Below are positions 1-11,756 of a stretch of DNA of 64,000 bases, piece after piece (positions within the stretch are counted from its first letter, which is position 1; each line of letters begins with the position of its first letter). The translations under genes and the position numbers were made by a program. Below the pieces are notes generated by a model. The model saw nothing but the letters and a program-made list of their open reading frames with translations, did no database searches and had not been told where the DNA came from. The DNA lies in contig CM114273.1 of the NCBI GenBank assembly GCA_050084515.1, positions 26,040,001-26,104,000 of the forward strand, given 5' to 3'. This DNA comes from Blasia pusilla (lineage: Eukaryota; Marchantiophyta; Marchantiopsida; Blasiales).

Positions 1-3000
1 GGCGAAGAAAACTATGATGGCATTACCAATAACTTAGATAATGTGTGTATGATTGGTGAAATAATTATAATTAATATTCCCAAAATTTGGAAGTGTGTAA
101 AAAGATTGAAAATGGAAAAAGAATATCATAATAAAATAAACACAAAGGAATCTATTCTATATATTTTTTTAAACCTTATTCCAATGCATATATGCCATAG
201 TTCTCCACTAAAAATTCATATATAACTTTAAGTGAAATTGAAGGATTGATACAAAATACAAAGAGGAAATCCATATGATAGGTAATCCATAATAGAGGTG
301 TGAACCCTACTCAATTATGGAATAACGTGATCAAACAATTTAGTAGATATGTACGATCACGGAAGTAAATAAGTAAGTATATATATAAAAAGTACAAAGT
401 CCAAATAAAATACTTATATGTTTCAAAAATGGAAGTGTATAGGTTTAGTGTGGATATTAAGGAAAACAAGTAAAACAAATTGGGAAACTAAAGAATCGAT
501 ATGAATGCAAAGGGACAATGTATAATACAATTCAAAATGAAACTTGTGGAATAGTACTAAAGAAAGTTTAGTACAGTAGGGATAAGCAAGGATAACGAAT
601 AAAAGCATATTGCGTTCTATATCCATATCATATATTTCAGAATATTTAAGCATGCACTAATCTTGAAGGAAATGTTTGCATGAAAAACCCTACGTGTGAA
701 GTTGTAATCATTTTAAGAGAATTATAAGTATCTTGGGGATTTATATCTAGATTAGGAAATTTTTAAAGATAAAATTATGCTTAAATGAGTGGTAGTTAAA
801 AACACATGTGGTAAGGGGAAGATTGTCTAAAAGTAAGAACATACAAAGAGGAACAAGTATGATTGTAGACACAATATTTAAATATTGACACCTTTCAAAA
901 GGGAAAGTATCTGTGCACCTTAATCCATGCTTTTTTAATATTAGAAACTATTATGTTGCACCTGCGATGCACGCGTGAAAAAATAGATGTCGATAATAAT
1001 TTTTAACAATTAAACCTAAAAATTAAAATTATGTTAATTTCAAATTTTAGTTACATTTTTCATTTTTTTAAATCTAACAAGAGTAAGAAAATTTCACCTT
1101 GAAATAATACCCATCTCCCCTAAATAATTTCATTCCTTCGTAAAAGTTCAAACAATAAATATTCTTCCACTTTCACTCTTCGCACCAAAATAAGATTCAC
1201 TAACTAAATTATTAGTTAATTTTAATTAAAAAATCATTTTCCTTTCCAAAGAAAGGAAAATGATTATATGTAAATTAAAACAATTTACATGTTTTGTAAG
1301 AGCATGTATCCAAAGAATTATATGTAAATTAATATAATTACTTATAAAACAATCACCTTATTTATTCCAAATATTGAATATAATTGTTATTTTCTAAAAT
1401 CTTAAAGAGTAATCAAATTTCACTCTTCTAAGTGACTATAATCCTCCATTCAAATTTAAATGATATCCCAATCCCCAAAGTAATTTTACCTTTCCATAAA
1501 ATTTAAGAAAAATCTACTCTTTCTCCATTATTTTTTTTCCAACAAATATGAATTGATGCAAAAATTATAAAATTATAAAAATTATTTATCATAATTATTA
1601 TATTTTTATTAATATTTATAATCACACGTATAATATTAAATAATTTTTAAATAATTTTTTTATTTTTCACTCAAATCCCTATCCGTTTCTATCACATATG
1701 CTCAAGCAAAAAAATTCAAACATGTGGCTTATTTTGTCATATTGACTCACTATCTTATTGTATTATGCATATGGGATCACCAATTATTATATAAATTTAA
1801 TTTATTAAAATTTTCATCATAAATATATTTAATTTAATACATGTTATCATATGGTTAGTTTTTTAACAATCTAAATTTTTTTAGTAATAATGAAATTATT
1901 TTCTACAGACCTTTTTAATGATTTATGGGTGAATTATATATTTACTTTCTATATCTCTAGAAGAATAAATATTTTAAAATAAATAAAGTGATTATATTTT
2001 TATATTTAGAAATTAATTTTAAATCTGATTTATTATCCTTCAATCATAATTTATTGTTTTCCTTATCTTAATTCCTAATCTGAGTTAAAAAAATTTACGA
2101 TCTATGTATTGAAATAGAGAGAAAATAATTTACACATTATTTCAAACCTCTAATATTTTGTGAATCATCTGAAATTAATTATAGTATTTATTGAAAAATA
2201 TAAAATTGCCAAAAATATTAAGAATACTTTCAAATGGTAATCTAAGAAAAACTTCCACTATCTTAAATTTCTTCAATTATTAAATGGTAATCTATGATAT
2301 CCTTCCAAGGATCATTTTCTTTATATTGATGGATCTTTATCCATGTTCCTTACATACATCGTTTAGCATTCTATAAACACTATCATATATAGGGATCATA
2401 TAAACACTATCTTAAAGTTTTCTAAATTAAACAAACAAATTTATGCTCTAGAATGATTTATTATGTCTAAATGTACTATGGACATAGGTTGAATTATAAT
2501 CAATTAAGATTGTTTTTATTTAATGTTACTCATTTTATGAGCCATTCTTATTAAATTTTATCTATATCTATCCAAAATTTCAAGAGATAATTCTTGATCA
2601 TTTATATGGATAATTGGTTTGGTAAATGGAAGGCTTGTGCCTCATTGTATTATGGAAATTCAATCTCTAAAAAATTAAAGTTTTGTTTTTTTCTAAGAGA
2701 TCTCATTTCATATATAATAAGTATTCCATATAGAAAATATTTTTGGGGATTTGAAAGTTCATACCTCAAGCAATTGATACAATCTTATAATTTCAATGAT
2801 TAATTAAATATAATCAAGAAAGTCCAAGATGACTTTCAACTCGCAAATTATATGAACTAATATTTAAGAAATTTATCCTTAATTTGTCATTATTATTTTT
2901 TACCAAATAAAAATAATACCTATACGTTTGAGGAGAATTTTGTGTGGACCTTCTAAAGATATAACCACCATACTAGTATGTGATGGATATTTAAGAATTT

Positions 3001-3099
3001 GAAACAATGCATAATAAACTCTATTTTTTACAAAGCTTCCTTGCCATGTCCTTTAAGATTCGACAAGTTTATGGTAAAGTGTCTTTAAGGATATTGGAG
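1..3099. other. AT-rich intergenic DNA, no gene recognised
   Basis: Very AT-rich sequence with only short, low-complexity reading frames, none resembling a known protein. A perfect 15-bp inverted repeat with a 4-nt loop lies at 1232-1265. The motif TATGTAAATTA recurs near 1267 and 1320. I see no LTR ends, tRNA or rRNA here. Confidence 0.6.
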
Positions 3100-3462
3100 G
3101 TAAACCTCAAGAGGTCAAGGATGACTTGTTGAGGCCTCGAGAAACCTGAGAGAGTAGGTTTCCCTTTCATTTCGGCTTGTTTGGAGATATAAAATTTAAC
3201 TTATTATCGTCATGAGTAGAGTTGACTTTCTATTTTGGAAAGTGGTATTTGACTCCCTACAATATGTCAAAAGGAAATCACCTGCAAGCATAGATTATCG
3301 TGGAGAGAGTTTGAGAGAGGGAAGGGGGTATAACCAAGGTGAAAGAGCTTTGGAGCTCATTCTCTCTTTGTTGAACCTCTTAGCATGAGATAACGAAGCT
3401 ATGGTCCACCTTGCCTTATGAATAATCCAAGCTTCTCATTAGGAGAATTAATTTGGTTTGAC

Positions 3463-3502
<40 letters not shown>

Positions 3503-3682
3503 TTTGTGTGCACATTGAGAGAGATCTTGATTTAGGATCTTTGATTGGGGGGGATTGGAGATGTTTTGGCACTCAATCATCTCATTGTTTGGATGCCATG
3601 AGTTAGTATGGTATCTTGTGTCTTTGTGTGTATATTTAGTGACAATGATGTATGTTGTGTAGCGATATGTATGCACGCAACA
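3100..3682 (+). repeat. LTR-like dispersed repeat R1
   Basis: This stretch is clearly homologous by eye to 42010-42565 (+), and its last about 200 bp match the complement of 31306-31503. Shared landmarks are the 'ATTCTCTCTTTG' block, 'CTCATTAGGAGA', 'TTTGGTTTGACATGAGAGAG' and a 3' end TGTAGCGATATGTATGC followed by ACGCAACA. The CA end suits an LTR 3' terminus; the 5' boundary is approximate. No coding region flanks it, so it is probably a solo LTR or a fragment. Confidence 0.6.
3465..3499 (+). repeat. (GA)n microsatellite inside R1
   Basis: A pure GA dinucleotide run of about 35 bp. The homologous site in the copy at 42.39 kb has only a few GA units, so the run expanded within this copy. It creates spurious Arg-Glu reading frames. 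Confidence 0.9.
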
Positions 3683-3699
3683 TCCTCAAGGAGACTAGA

Positions 3700-5890
3700 T
3701 TTGTCCTAAATACATATCTGCAAAAAAGATAGCTAGAGATGTGTAATTTTTCTTATTAACTGTTGAATTCAATGTTTCGATCATTAAGTAGATAGTTCGT
3801 TCCCCAATAGGACTCAACCATCACTTAACTATTCCAATTGAACCAACCTCAATAATTCTTTCATTGATTCTACAAGTACCAAGGTTATCACCTATAAGAA
3901 GTTATGTTCTCTCATGAAGTCTTCCCTCTGGAGTTATCAAATACCTCACAAACACACTCTCTCTAGCAAGGATAATACCTCCATCAAGCAAATACATCTA
4001 GTTGTCAACTAGGAAAACCAGATCTTCTCACAATGTCAAGATTTCAAGAAAAGGATCTTCTATAGCCATAACTTAATCCATCTTTGCAAGATGCTCTTTG
4101 TCTAATAAAGTGCAATCACTCATCCAATTACTCTTCTATTCCTCTCGATCCAACTACTCACAAGCAATATACTAATGCATCTCCAATCACATCAAGACCG
4201 TAATCTCCAAATGCACAACATAACAAAATAGAAAATTTATTGTCTCATCAAGAGGTTGAGAGGTCCTTGAATGCTCAAGTAATTCCTCCTACTTATGGTT
4301 GAGCCATTACTACATCTTTCTCTTTAAGGAGTGGTCGAAATGCTACCTATTACTTCCTACACTCTCTTTTTATACTACTCATATATCCTCCTCTTCTCAA
4401 GATATGAAAAGGTCTCTAATTACCTTCCTACCTATTCGATTCTCAATGCCTAACTACATCAATGATTCTCCTACTTCCAACTCCATGATCCTTCTTATTT
4501 TCCTCCCTAGCTAGTTCCTACAAATCCGACTTCTATAGATTCTTGTACCTCTACTTACTCTAACTAATATATTTCTCTAACTACCTATCTTTCCCAAAGA
4601 TGTCTTCACGAAGATATCTTCAGGAAGTACTATTTCAAGAAGTTCTCTTCAAAGGTCTTTGCTCCTCATAGTTTGCAGAGTCCTCACGAAATACTTTTGT
4701 CTTTGTCTTCCATTGGAGTCTTCTCAAAAGATCTTCATATAAAAATATTTGTAAGAGGTCTTCTTTTTCATACCCTTGTCTTCACAAAGATTCTAGAATC
4801 TTCTTAAAGAGCTTCTTAGTCTTCATGGAAGTAAGAGAGATCTAAGTATAAGTTGGGAGGCCTATAAGTAATCTCAAGCTCTTAGTAAGAGGCTTGGCTT
4901 GATAATATATGAAAAATAGAGAAAGCATTTGTCTTCTTTGCGTTGATTTAGTAGAGGAATATAGAATAGGCTTATGTATCATGGTTCCCATATGCGCTCG
5001 TGGTTTCCAATTTATGAGTTGCATATATAATGACAATGGTGTACATGCACATGATATGTCATTTGTTTCATCCTTGGATTCTTACATAGTATGACTATTT
5101 GATATGCACTTTTCTTACCTGCATATCCTAAATCCACTTCAATGTATTCAAATTTATCCCTCATACTTTCGTGATGGGCCATATACTTCATATAGTTGGA
5201 TACTCAAGTAGATATTTTTATGTGAAAGAAGGCCACTAAACCTTGAGCTTGATCAATAATAACCATTACATTATGGCAATGAAAGTCCACACTACATTAA
5301 ATAAGATGGTACATTTATCAATATAATTTTCCTAAAATAAAATGAGATTTAAAAAAATATAAGAAACTCTTCCATGCAATATCCACTTTCAAAAAGCAAT
5401 CCCATATTTGAAGTCTTTCATTACTTACAAAATAAAACCCACTTTGGAAAGTATTATTTGACACTCTCAATTATTTTTACAACCCTTTTGAAGAGGATCC
5501 AACCACCATAGAGCTTCCTTGAGCTTTTTGCTAGGCTTCTTATTTCACTCATACTTTTTTTGCCTTGAGACCATTACATCTATCCCTACTACGACTCTAT
5601 TCAAATTCTTATGTATGTTAATTTTGGATATACATTATCTAGCTATCAAATTGCTTTTTTGTCATACCTTTATGGATTATTTATTTCTCCAATCCAATTT
5701 TAATCATAGATTATCATTTATCAAATCAAGATAAGTCATGATATATAATATTTTTATAGGGCATCTGATGTTGCCCAAATGGAAGTCCCAAGAGTATTGC
5801 CTTCTATTTGCACTAGATAAGATGCCTCATATTCGTTACCATTTAGTACTTTTGTAAAATAGAAGGATTTTTTTAAGTACTTTGTCACAT
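3700..5890. other. AT-rich unannotated stretch with degenerate repeats
   Basis: No protein is recognised. From about 4590 to 4830 the sequence cycles imperfectly through CTTCA/GAAGA/TCTTC words, such as 'cttcacgaagatatcttca' and later variants, suggesting an old degenerate tandem array. 3780-4560 has long stretches rich in Ser, Thr and Gln codons broken by stops, possibly a dead retroelement gag, but nothing diagnostic remains. Confidence 0.4.
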
Positions 5891-5892
5891 TT

Positions 5893-6437
5893 TAGTTAGC
5901 TAACAAGTAGATTTTTACCGTGTCGATGACGTAGAGGGTTAGCGGGATCTTTTAGGCATAACTTTATTCACAGATTTTAGATGAAATTGGTGACAAGTCC
6001 ATGAAGTGAGGATTGTCACCCCCTTTCTGGCTATTTCCATGTACATGACTCGTTGATCGAATCAATCATCACCTAATAATCTGTGCATATAGTTACCAAT
6101 TAGAGGGCTATTTTTTGGGGAAGAGCTTTTGCCTCTTCCCAAGAGTGTAAGAGAGAGAAAGATGGCTTTCTTAAGCCTTTTCTCATGTGAAGCCTTTGGA
6201 GCTCTTGTTAGATCTTGGTATGAGCTCGAGTATAACAGTCATGATCCCCGCGTTGGAGGTTGGATGTAATTTGATATGCCAATATGGATTCAAGAGTGGA
6301 ATCGTATGAGTCATTTTTACTTGGATTTTACATGAGAAAGACGGAAATCTACCGGTATGATAAGAAGATCGGTGGTATGTGTTGGTAGATGTGACCAACA
6401 ATGTAGATTGTGTAGCGATATGTATACCCATGACAAG
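5893..6437 (+). repeat. LTR-like dispersed repeat R4
   Basis: The left part matches the inserted repeat in copia A (about 13836-14190) and the complement of 42571-42870. Shared blocks are the GACGTAGAGGGT region, GAGGGCTATTTT, GGGGAAGAGC.TTT, CTCTTCCCA and GATGGCTTTC.TAAGCC. The right end carries TGTAGCGATATGTAT, the same terminus as R1. R1 and R4 may be related LTR subfamilies sharing their 3' end. It abuts the truncated CACTA element on the right. Confidence 0.5.
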
Positions 6438-6495
6438 TAATCTATATTAATATTTTGATTAGAACTATCAAATATTAACTCTTTTCTCATGTCGT

Positions 6496-7976
6496 GTGTA
6501 CTGGACGTCACAAGTAAATTGGTTTAGATATTTCTATTTGTTCTCAAAGAAGGGGGAAGAGAAATTTAGGATGGTTTGTGTGAAGGTTTACGATCCTTCA
6601 AAATTGAACAAACTTCGTGAAGAGACTGCCATCACTTTGTGTCTTCTTGAGATGCATTTTCCCTCGGCATTCTTTGATGTTATGACACATCTTTTGTCCC
6701 ATGTTGTTGACGAGTTAGACATATGTGGGCCAGTAGCTTGTTAATGGATGTATTCTATGGAACAGTATATGGGGTACATAAAGAAGTATGTGAGATCTAT
6801 GGCTCGCCCTGAGGGGTGTATGGCTGAAGTTTACATTAAGGATGAGGCACTAGGTTTTGTAACGGAGTATATCAGACGGTTTGAGGATGTTAGGACCCGA
6901 GTCTGGGATGTTGAAGAGGATGATGGAGTGGCTGATGAAGAGCTTGAGGGAGTAGGAGTGCCTATTTGGTTATCACCAGAGATGCTAAACTTAGCACATG
7001 ACTACATCTTACATAATACTGAGGCCATGGTTGAATGGATCAGGTAAATTATTCTTAAGTCTTTTATAATACAAAGGGAACATGCTTTGACTCTTATCTT
7101 AAGAATTTATTGGAGGAAAGTTAGCAGAACTGAATGGCTAACAATGCATGTTATTGTGCATTGATGAACAAGAAATATGAAGCAATATCTATTGATATAC
7201 CTTTTGCTCAATGGATACGGGTTGTTGTTACCCAAGATCATTTAGATAGATTAGGAGTGGTGGACACTCAAGTGCATGCCTTATCAATCCCTCCACATTC
7301 AAAGGTGCTTTCATACAAAAGTATGAAAGCTTATGGAAATCATTATAGGGTAGAGGGACCACAGAGTGTTAGTACATTCTCTACTTATGATAGTGGAATC
7401 GGGGCCATATTTGTTGATGATTCCAAAAGTGTTCAGAATTGAGCATATTCATATGTTGGGGTATTGGTAGAGATACTTGCTTTGGATTATGGCCTTGTGG
7501 ATCAGCCTTTTATATTGATGAGAGGGAGGTGGGTGAGTTCAAATTGGGGAGGAAGAAATCCTTCGATGCAGATGGATAAGGAAGGATTTATTCTTGCTAA
7601 CTTGAAATCATGTGACCCTCTTAACCACCAGCCATTTGTGCTTCCATCCCAAGTTGAGCAGGTATTTTATGGGGACTGCCATGAGGGTGATGGGTGGAGA
7701 GTAGTCTTAAAGAAGGAAGCTAGATCTCGTCGAGGTTTTTTTGGCGATAGTAAAAGAGCATGGAATATACCATTGAATGAAATTCCTAGTCTCCAGATGC
7801 CTCTATCAACGCCTGGAGGGTTATGAGTGACCAATGCTCTTGGATCAAGGGAGTTGACAGAATCTAAGCTTATTGCAGCTCGAGCAGATGTTCAACATGT
7901 CCCTATTATCCATGTTTCAGACGAGCTTGAAATTGTCGTTGAGGATCTAGATTCACAAGAGGATGAAGGGGGTTGA
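6496..7976 (+). pseudogene. CACTA transposon protein remnant (DUF4218-DUF4216)
   Basis: The DUF4218 signature runs LNKLREETAITLCLLEM, HFPSAFFDVMTHL, then WMYSMEQYMGYIKKYVR and ARPEGCMAEVYI. An in-frame TAA at 6742-6744 splits it. About 90 bases after the second segment the frame shifts. 7134-7826 then contains the spacer with KVLSYKSMKAYGNHY and the DUF4216 core (GFILANLKS, then HQPFVLPSQVEQVFY). Premature TGA codons lie at 7440 and 7824, with readable coding continuing to 7976 (ELEIVVEDLDSQEDEGG). DUF4218 and DUF4216 normally lie at the C-terminal side of CACTA TNP2 proteins. The N-terminal transposase is absent, so it cannot be autonomous. Several stops could be CGA-to-TGA decay. Confidence 0.8.
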
Positions 7977-8287
7977 GAGTAAACTATTTAGTTTGCAAGG
8001 GACCAGAATATGGACCATTGAATAATGAATTCTTGCATCTGTGGTGTTATTTGACCATGCGGAATTTACCACATGCATGTTTGATTCTTTGATATTCATT
8101 GTATAAGTGCCTCCTTTGAAGATCCTTTGCAGGTTTGTTTTGTTTCGTGTTGATAGGCATTGTGGCTTAGATTGTTAAGATATCAAAGCTACATTTCCAA
8201 GTGGGAGAGGAGGTGATGGCAGTATGAGTGGTATCATGAAGTGCAAAGATCTTGGAGATCGGCGGTCTCTACAGGCTATGATTTGCA

Positions 8288-8650
8288 GTGAAAGGCCTTT
8301 ATGATGCAGGAGGGGAGTTGAAGGATGGGAAAAAAAAAAGTGAAATACTAGTGAATATAATTGGACATTACAACGATTTAAAAGACGGCTTGCGAGAACC
8401 ACTCCCAAGTTCACCTAGTGGGAGTGGATTTGAAAGTGAATTCAACCAAGGAAAGTGTGCACATGAGTCCTCTCCTCACGTTAGTGGAGAACATGTTTGT
8501 ACATCTGCTAATACGACACCAAATCTAGAGGTTAATAATTCCCCGAGTCCAGGGTCTGCTCCAAACCCTTATGAGGAACAGCGAGCTCGTAATGTGAGGG
8601 AGAGAAAGGCGAGAGAATCACTCTTGTTTTTTGGATTGACAAATTGGTAA
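8288..8650 (+). CDS. Hypothetical protein downstream of the CACTA ORF
   Basis: An open frame of about 120 codons that is Ser/Pro-rich in the middle and ends with a charged segment (PYEEQRARNVRERKARESL). That segment resembles the short basic 'YE..R..R..EN..R' motif common in plant transposon proteins. It lies inside the CACTA element, 310 bp after the DUF4216 remnant, so it may be the last exon of the element's second (TNPA-like) gene. The frame opens with GTG, and an upstream exon would be needed for a proper start. No firm family assignment. Confidence 0.35.
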   Translation: MKGLYDAGGELKDGKKKSEILVNIIGHYNDLKDGLREPLPSSPSGSGFESEFNQGKCAHESSPHVSGEHVCTSANTTPNLEVNNSPSPGSAPNPYEEQRARNVRERKARESLLFFGLTNW

Positions 8651-9110
8651 GACACTATAAACATTATTTGCCCATTAAGTTCAGACATGTACATGTAGGG
8701 CTTGTTGTGGATATTGATAGAAAGATTAAACGCTTCCGCGTCAAACTTTTGGCGATGCATTAGGTTTGACCATGCTTTGGCCAGAAATGCATACAAGGAA
8801 GTGTGTAAGTTAGAACTACCTACGATCCATTTTTAAGTTAGAGAAGTGTTTCAAACTATTATTGCTGATCAATTTAGATCATTTTCACAAACTTTTGAAA
8901 CATCTTCACTATCTCTTATCCTTCGGTGCCCAAAATGGTTTATATAAGAGGACCACACTTCCTTTTTTGTTCATACCTCTTTTTTTGTTCATACCACATG
9001 TCTTTTTGTGAGTAAAATATCTAGAGTAAATGTTGAGACATCTAAAGCTTCTCTTCTATTTTAGTTTTTCTTATGTTGAGTTGCACAAAAAAAATGTCCA
9101 AAGACAATTT

Positions 9111-9152
9111 AAAACCTGATTAAAATGTCTTTGGACATTTTAATCAGGTTTT
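9111..9152. repeat. Perfect 19-bp inverted repeat in the CACTA 3' region
   Basis: The arms AAAACCTGATTAAAATGTC (9111-9129) and its exact complement (9134-9152) are separated by TTTG. An overlapping alternative stem pairs ATGTCCAAAGACA (9094-9106) with 9125-9137, so two mutually exclusive hairpins can form. Confidence 0.9.
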
Positions 9153-9299
9153 GTACTTGTTTCAACTCACTTGCATGATTCACACTTTACATATAATCAA
9201 AGCAAGTTAAACTTGCTTGGTCATCATTCAGGTGCATGGCCTAATTGTTATTTTTTTCTAATGTTACTGGAATAAATTGATATGATTTTGAATTGTATT

Positions 9300-10077
9300 T
9301 CAAGAAGTCATGGTTGAATGACTCACCAAGTCATTCTTGCTAGATTGCATGAGATCTTAGTCACAACGTCATAACTACCACAGTCCTACAAGCATGACTA
9401 TAGAAGTTAGACAAAAAACATACATGCCAAACTACTCACAATAAAATGACTCATTCAGTTGAGAGATCCTAATTGCTGGTCATGACACAATGACTCTCAC
9501 AATCATACACATCTTAAACCCTAAATTTTACTCATTTAATGACTAGCCCGGTAAACTTTAACGACTATCCTAGTTCAATTACCTAATCAATCCTTATAGA
9601 ATGACTCCAACAATCATATATGGACCAAGCCCTAAAATTTACATATTTCATGACTAGCACGGTCAAATTTAATTAGTGCCCTGGTTCAATATCCTAACTA
9701 ATAGTCATGAGAACATGACTTCCATAATCATAGAGGTCCCTCATACTAGCTTACTATATTAGACATATCATAAAAACTATAAATTTTGTCCTTTGTCTAC
9801 GTCTAATGCTGACTTGTCACGGTTTACACGTCACTATAGTAGTTTGCCATGTCACTAACATGACGTGTTAGTCCTCCCTGTATGACTGAACCATTGAGTC
9901 ATAAATATGGACAATACTTCCATGTCAGCAAACTATTGTAGTTGCCCTAGTTATTACAAATCTATGACTTGGCTTTTGTGACTCAACAAATCACTAGTCA
10001 TTCCTAGTCGTGGATTGTGATATATGACTGAGATGAGTCATATATCGTAGTCATAAAATATAATTTTTCTTCTAGTG
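9300..10077 (+). repeat. CACTA subterminal repeat region and 3' terminal inverted repeat
   Basis: The hexamer ATGACT and its complement AGTCAT occur some twenty times in both orientations between 9300 and 10060, for example at 9360-9470, 9485-9720 and the palindromic TATATGACTGAGATGAGTCATATA near 10021. Two diverged units of about 110 bp (9488-9597 and 9600-9708) repeat 'TGACTAGC.CGGT'. In En/Spm-type elements such arrays are binding sites for the element-encoded TNPA protein, so this is the likely role here. The region ends in TAGTG at 10077. Confidence 0.65.
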
Positions 10078-10195
10078 ATTTTTTTGTGGAGTTTAACTGC
10101 AAGTCACTTGACGTTGGATGTCATCGTGACGTAAGTAGTCATCAAACTCTCTTGAAAGACACTCTCCTCCTTTATCACAACGCAATTTGAGTCTC
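10078..10195 (-). pseudogene. Copia integrase fragment
   Basis: This piece matches, at roughly 80-85% by eye, the integrase region of copia B around 52740-52855 (GCAAGTCACTTGA, CATCAAACTCT.TTGAAAGA, CTCTCCTCC and CGCAATTT). It encodes on the minus strand part of the segment between LRCDGGGEY and the HNGIQ block. It starts exactly at the CACTA terminus, so it is probably the target of that insertion or a rearrangement remnant. Confidence 0.6.
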
Positions 10196-10930
10196 ATAAT
10201 AATTTTTTTCTTAAAGTTTTATTTTTCAAAATGGAAGAGAAAGAGCTAAAAAGATCATTTTTTAATGAAGGAGAATGTTCAATTTTTTTCTTCAAAATAT
10301 GCTCTACTTTCAATTTACGAGAGAAGGATTCAAGGTTGAATTTTGAATAGGGGAGGGAAAGAGACCATCTTAAAGTTTCAAAAAGGTTGGGCTTTATAAT
10401 TTTTTGTATTATATAAGTAATCAAAGATGAGATTTTAATTTCAATAATGAAGGGGAAGAGAAAAATCAAGGATTACGTAAGAAGTAATTAAAAAACATAA
10501 AGAAGAGGAAGAGGAAAATGTATAAATTTTTAACAAGGGAGCGCTTTACAAGGAACTGAAAAAAAAAGGAGATTTCAACGAGAAAGTAAGAAGAAATAGG
10601 CAAATTTTGTTCAATACGGTAGGGAGATATAGTAGGGGAGGAAAACTGGACCAATCTTCCTCCAATGCTACGTGATCATCAAAATTTGTAAGGCTAGGAT
10701 AGGAGAGTAGGGAATATATAAACGAGGATATGATCTATCACTTTAGGAAATCAATTAATTACTATTGTTTCCAACAACTCCTTTTGCTATATGCTTTCAA
10801 TGGCTCCTTCTATTGGATGTTTGTGGTTAGATAATATTACCAACTATTTATAGCAAAATTTTCTTTTTGATCAAATTCCTTGTTTAAAAACTTCAAATAT
10901 GTGGTACAATTATAGACGTTTATATGAAAA
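10196..10930. other. AT-rich spacer
   Basis: Low-complexity AT-rich DNA with no recognisable gene. It separates the copia fragment from copia element A. Confidence 0.5.
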
Positions 10931-11242
10931 TATTTAAGACTGAGTTACAATCAAGCTCATCAAACACTTGAATTGCTATATTTGGCACTTACACGGAGTA
11001 GAGAAGTTTAATCTTGGTTAGTCAGTTAAACGTGATTATCTTAACTAGGGTTAGTTAATCACATCTAGTATAACTTGAGACTATAGATAAGATTAGGGTT
11101 AGGGTTGCTTGTACATACCCTATATAATTGAGAAGGGGACCATCTCCACTCATTCTCTCATTGCAAAATTTCCTGCTCTATGGTGATGTGTGAGTGCGAG
11201 AGCCGTTTCCCACCAATTATGCTTCTTTAGTAGTTTTCTACA
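10931..11242 (+). repeat. 5' LTR of copia A
   Basis: Homologous to 15880-16192 and to both copia B LTRs. It starts TATTTAAG, corresponding to TATTGAAG in copia B, and ends TTTTCTACA directly before the primer-binding site. It contains TAGGGTTAGGGTTGC and a TATATAA box-like motif near 11120 that may be the promoter. Confidence 0.85.
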
Positions 11243-11254
11243 TGGTATCAGAGC
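11243..11254 (+). promoter_or_regulatory. Primer-binding site (tRNA-iMet)
   Basis: TGGTATCAGAGC, complementary to the 3' end of plant initiator methionine tRNA, immediately follows the 5' LTR. It fixes the LTR boundary and the element's orientation. Confidence 0.9.
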
Positions 11255-11756
11255 AATATGAGAACATCACTTGAAATTCTTGGTGTTTGAGGAGAGAAGA
11301 GAGGCAAAAGAAGGCACAATTTCACTTTGGAAGAAGGAAAATTTGTTCAGAGCTCAGTGGGTGCAGATTTCAGATGGAGCTTTGATAGTGATAAAACTTT
11401 GGAGGCATTTTTTAGGCTTTCACGATCGACTTAGCCATCTGGGTCCACATATTTTAGAAAGATTTCAAAAATTTGTTTTATCCGTATTGTAGATCTGGTC
11501 GAGAGCTTTCCAACGCATCCAAAATTGCTCGATTGTGATATTATGAGCTCGTGCAGTAACAATTTCATTGTAAGAAAGTGCAATTAGTGAAAAAAAGTTG
11601 TGCAGTTTGCTCTCTACAGGCCTATTTGACTAATTCTTTCATATTGTTGATCAATTTTGGCAAATTTCATGTCAATTTCTATTTAGGAGTGGTCTATGCT
11701 TCAATTGGGGCAGTGGAGAGCCTAAATTATATTTTTTGTGAGTGAAATCGTTCGTC

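Larger units (their letters stand above)
6490..10077 (+). mobile_element. 5'-truncated CACTA (En/Spm) DNA transposon
   Basis: The element contains remnants of the two plant CACTA-associated domains DUF4218 (6571-6960) and DUF4216 (7464-7730) in the usual order. These are followed by a downstream ORF, a long non-coding zone full of ATGACT/AGTCAT motifs, and a 3' terminus TTCTTCTAGTG at 10067-10077, whose complement starts CACTAGAAGAA as in CACTA terminal inverted repeats. No TNP2 transposase catalytic region and no left CACTA end are visible, so it is 5'-truncated at about 6490 next to repeat R4. The right end abuts a copia integrase fragment, which looks like the insertion target. Confidence 0.75.

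Noticed and set aside
11095-11110. Telomere-like TTAGGGTTAGGG in the copia A/B LTRs
   Set aside because: Only two units, not the plant TTTAGGG type, and part of all four LTRs of the family, so it is LTR sequence rather than an interstitial telomere.
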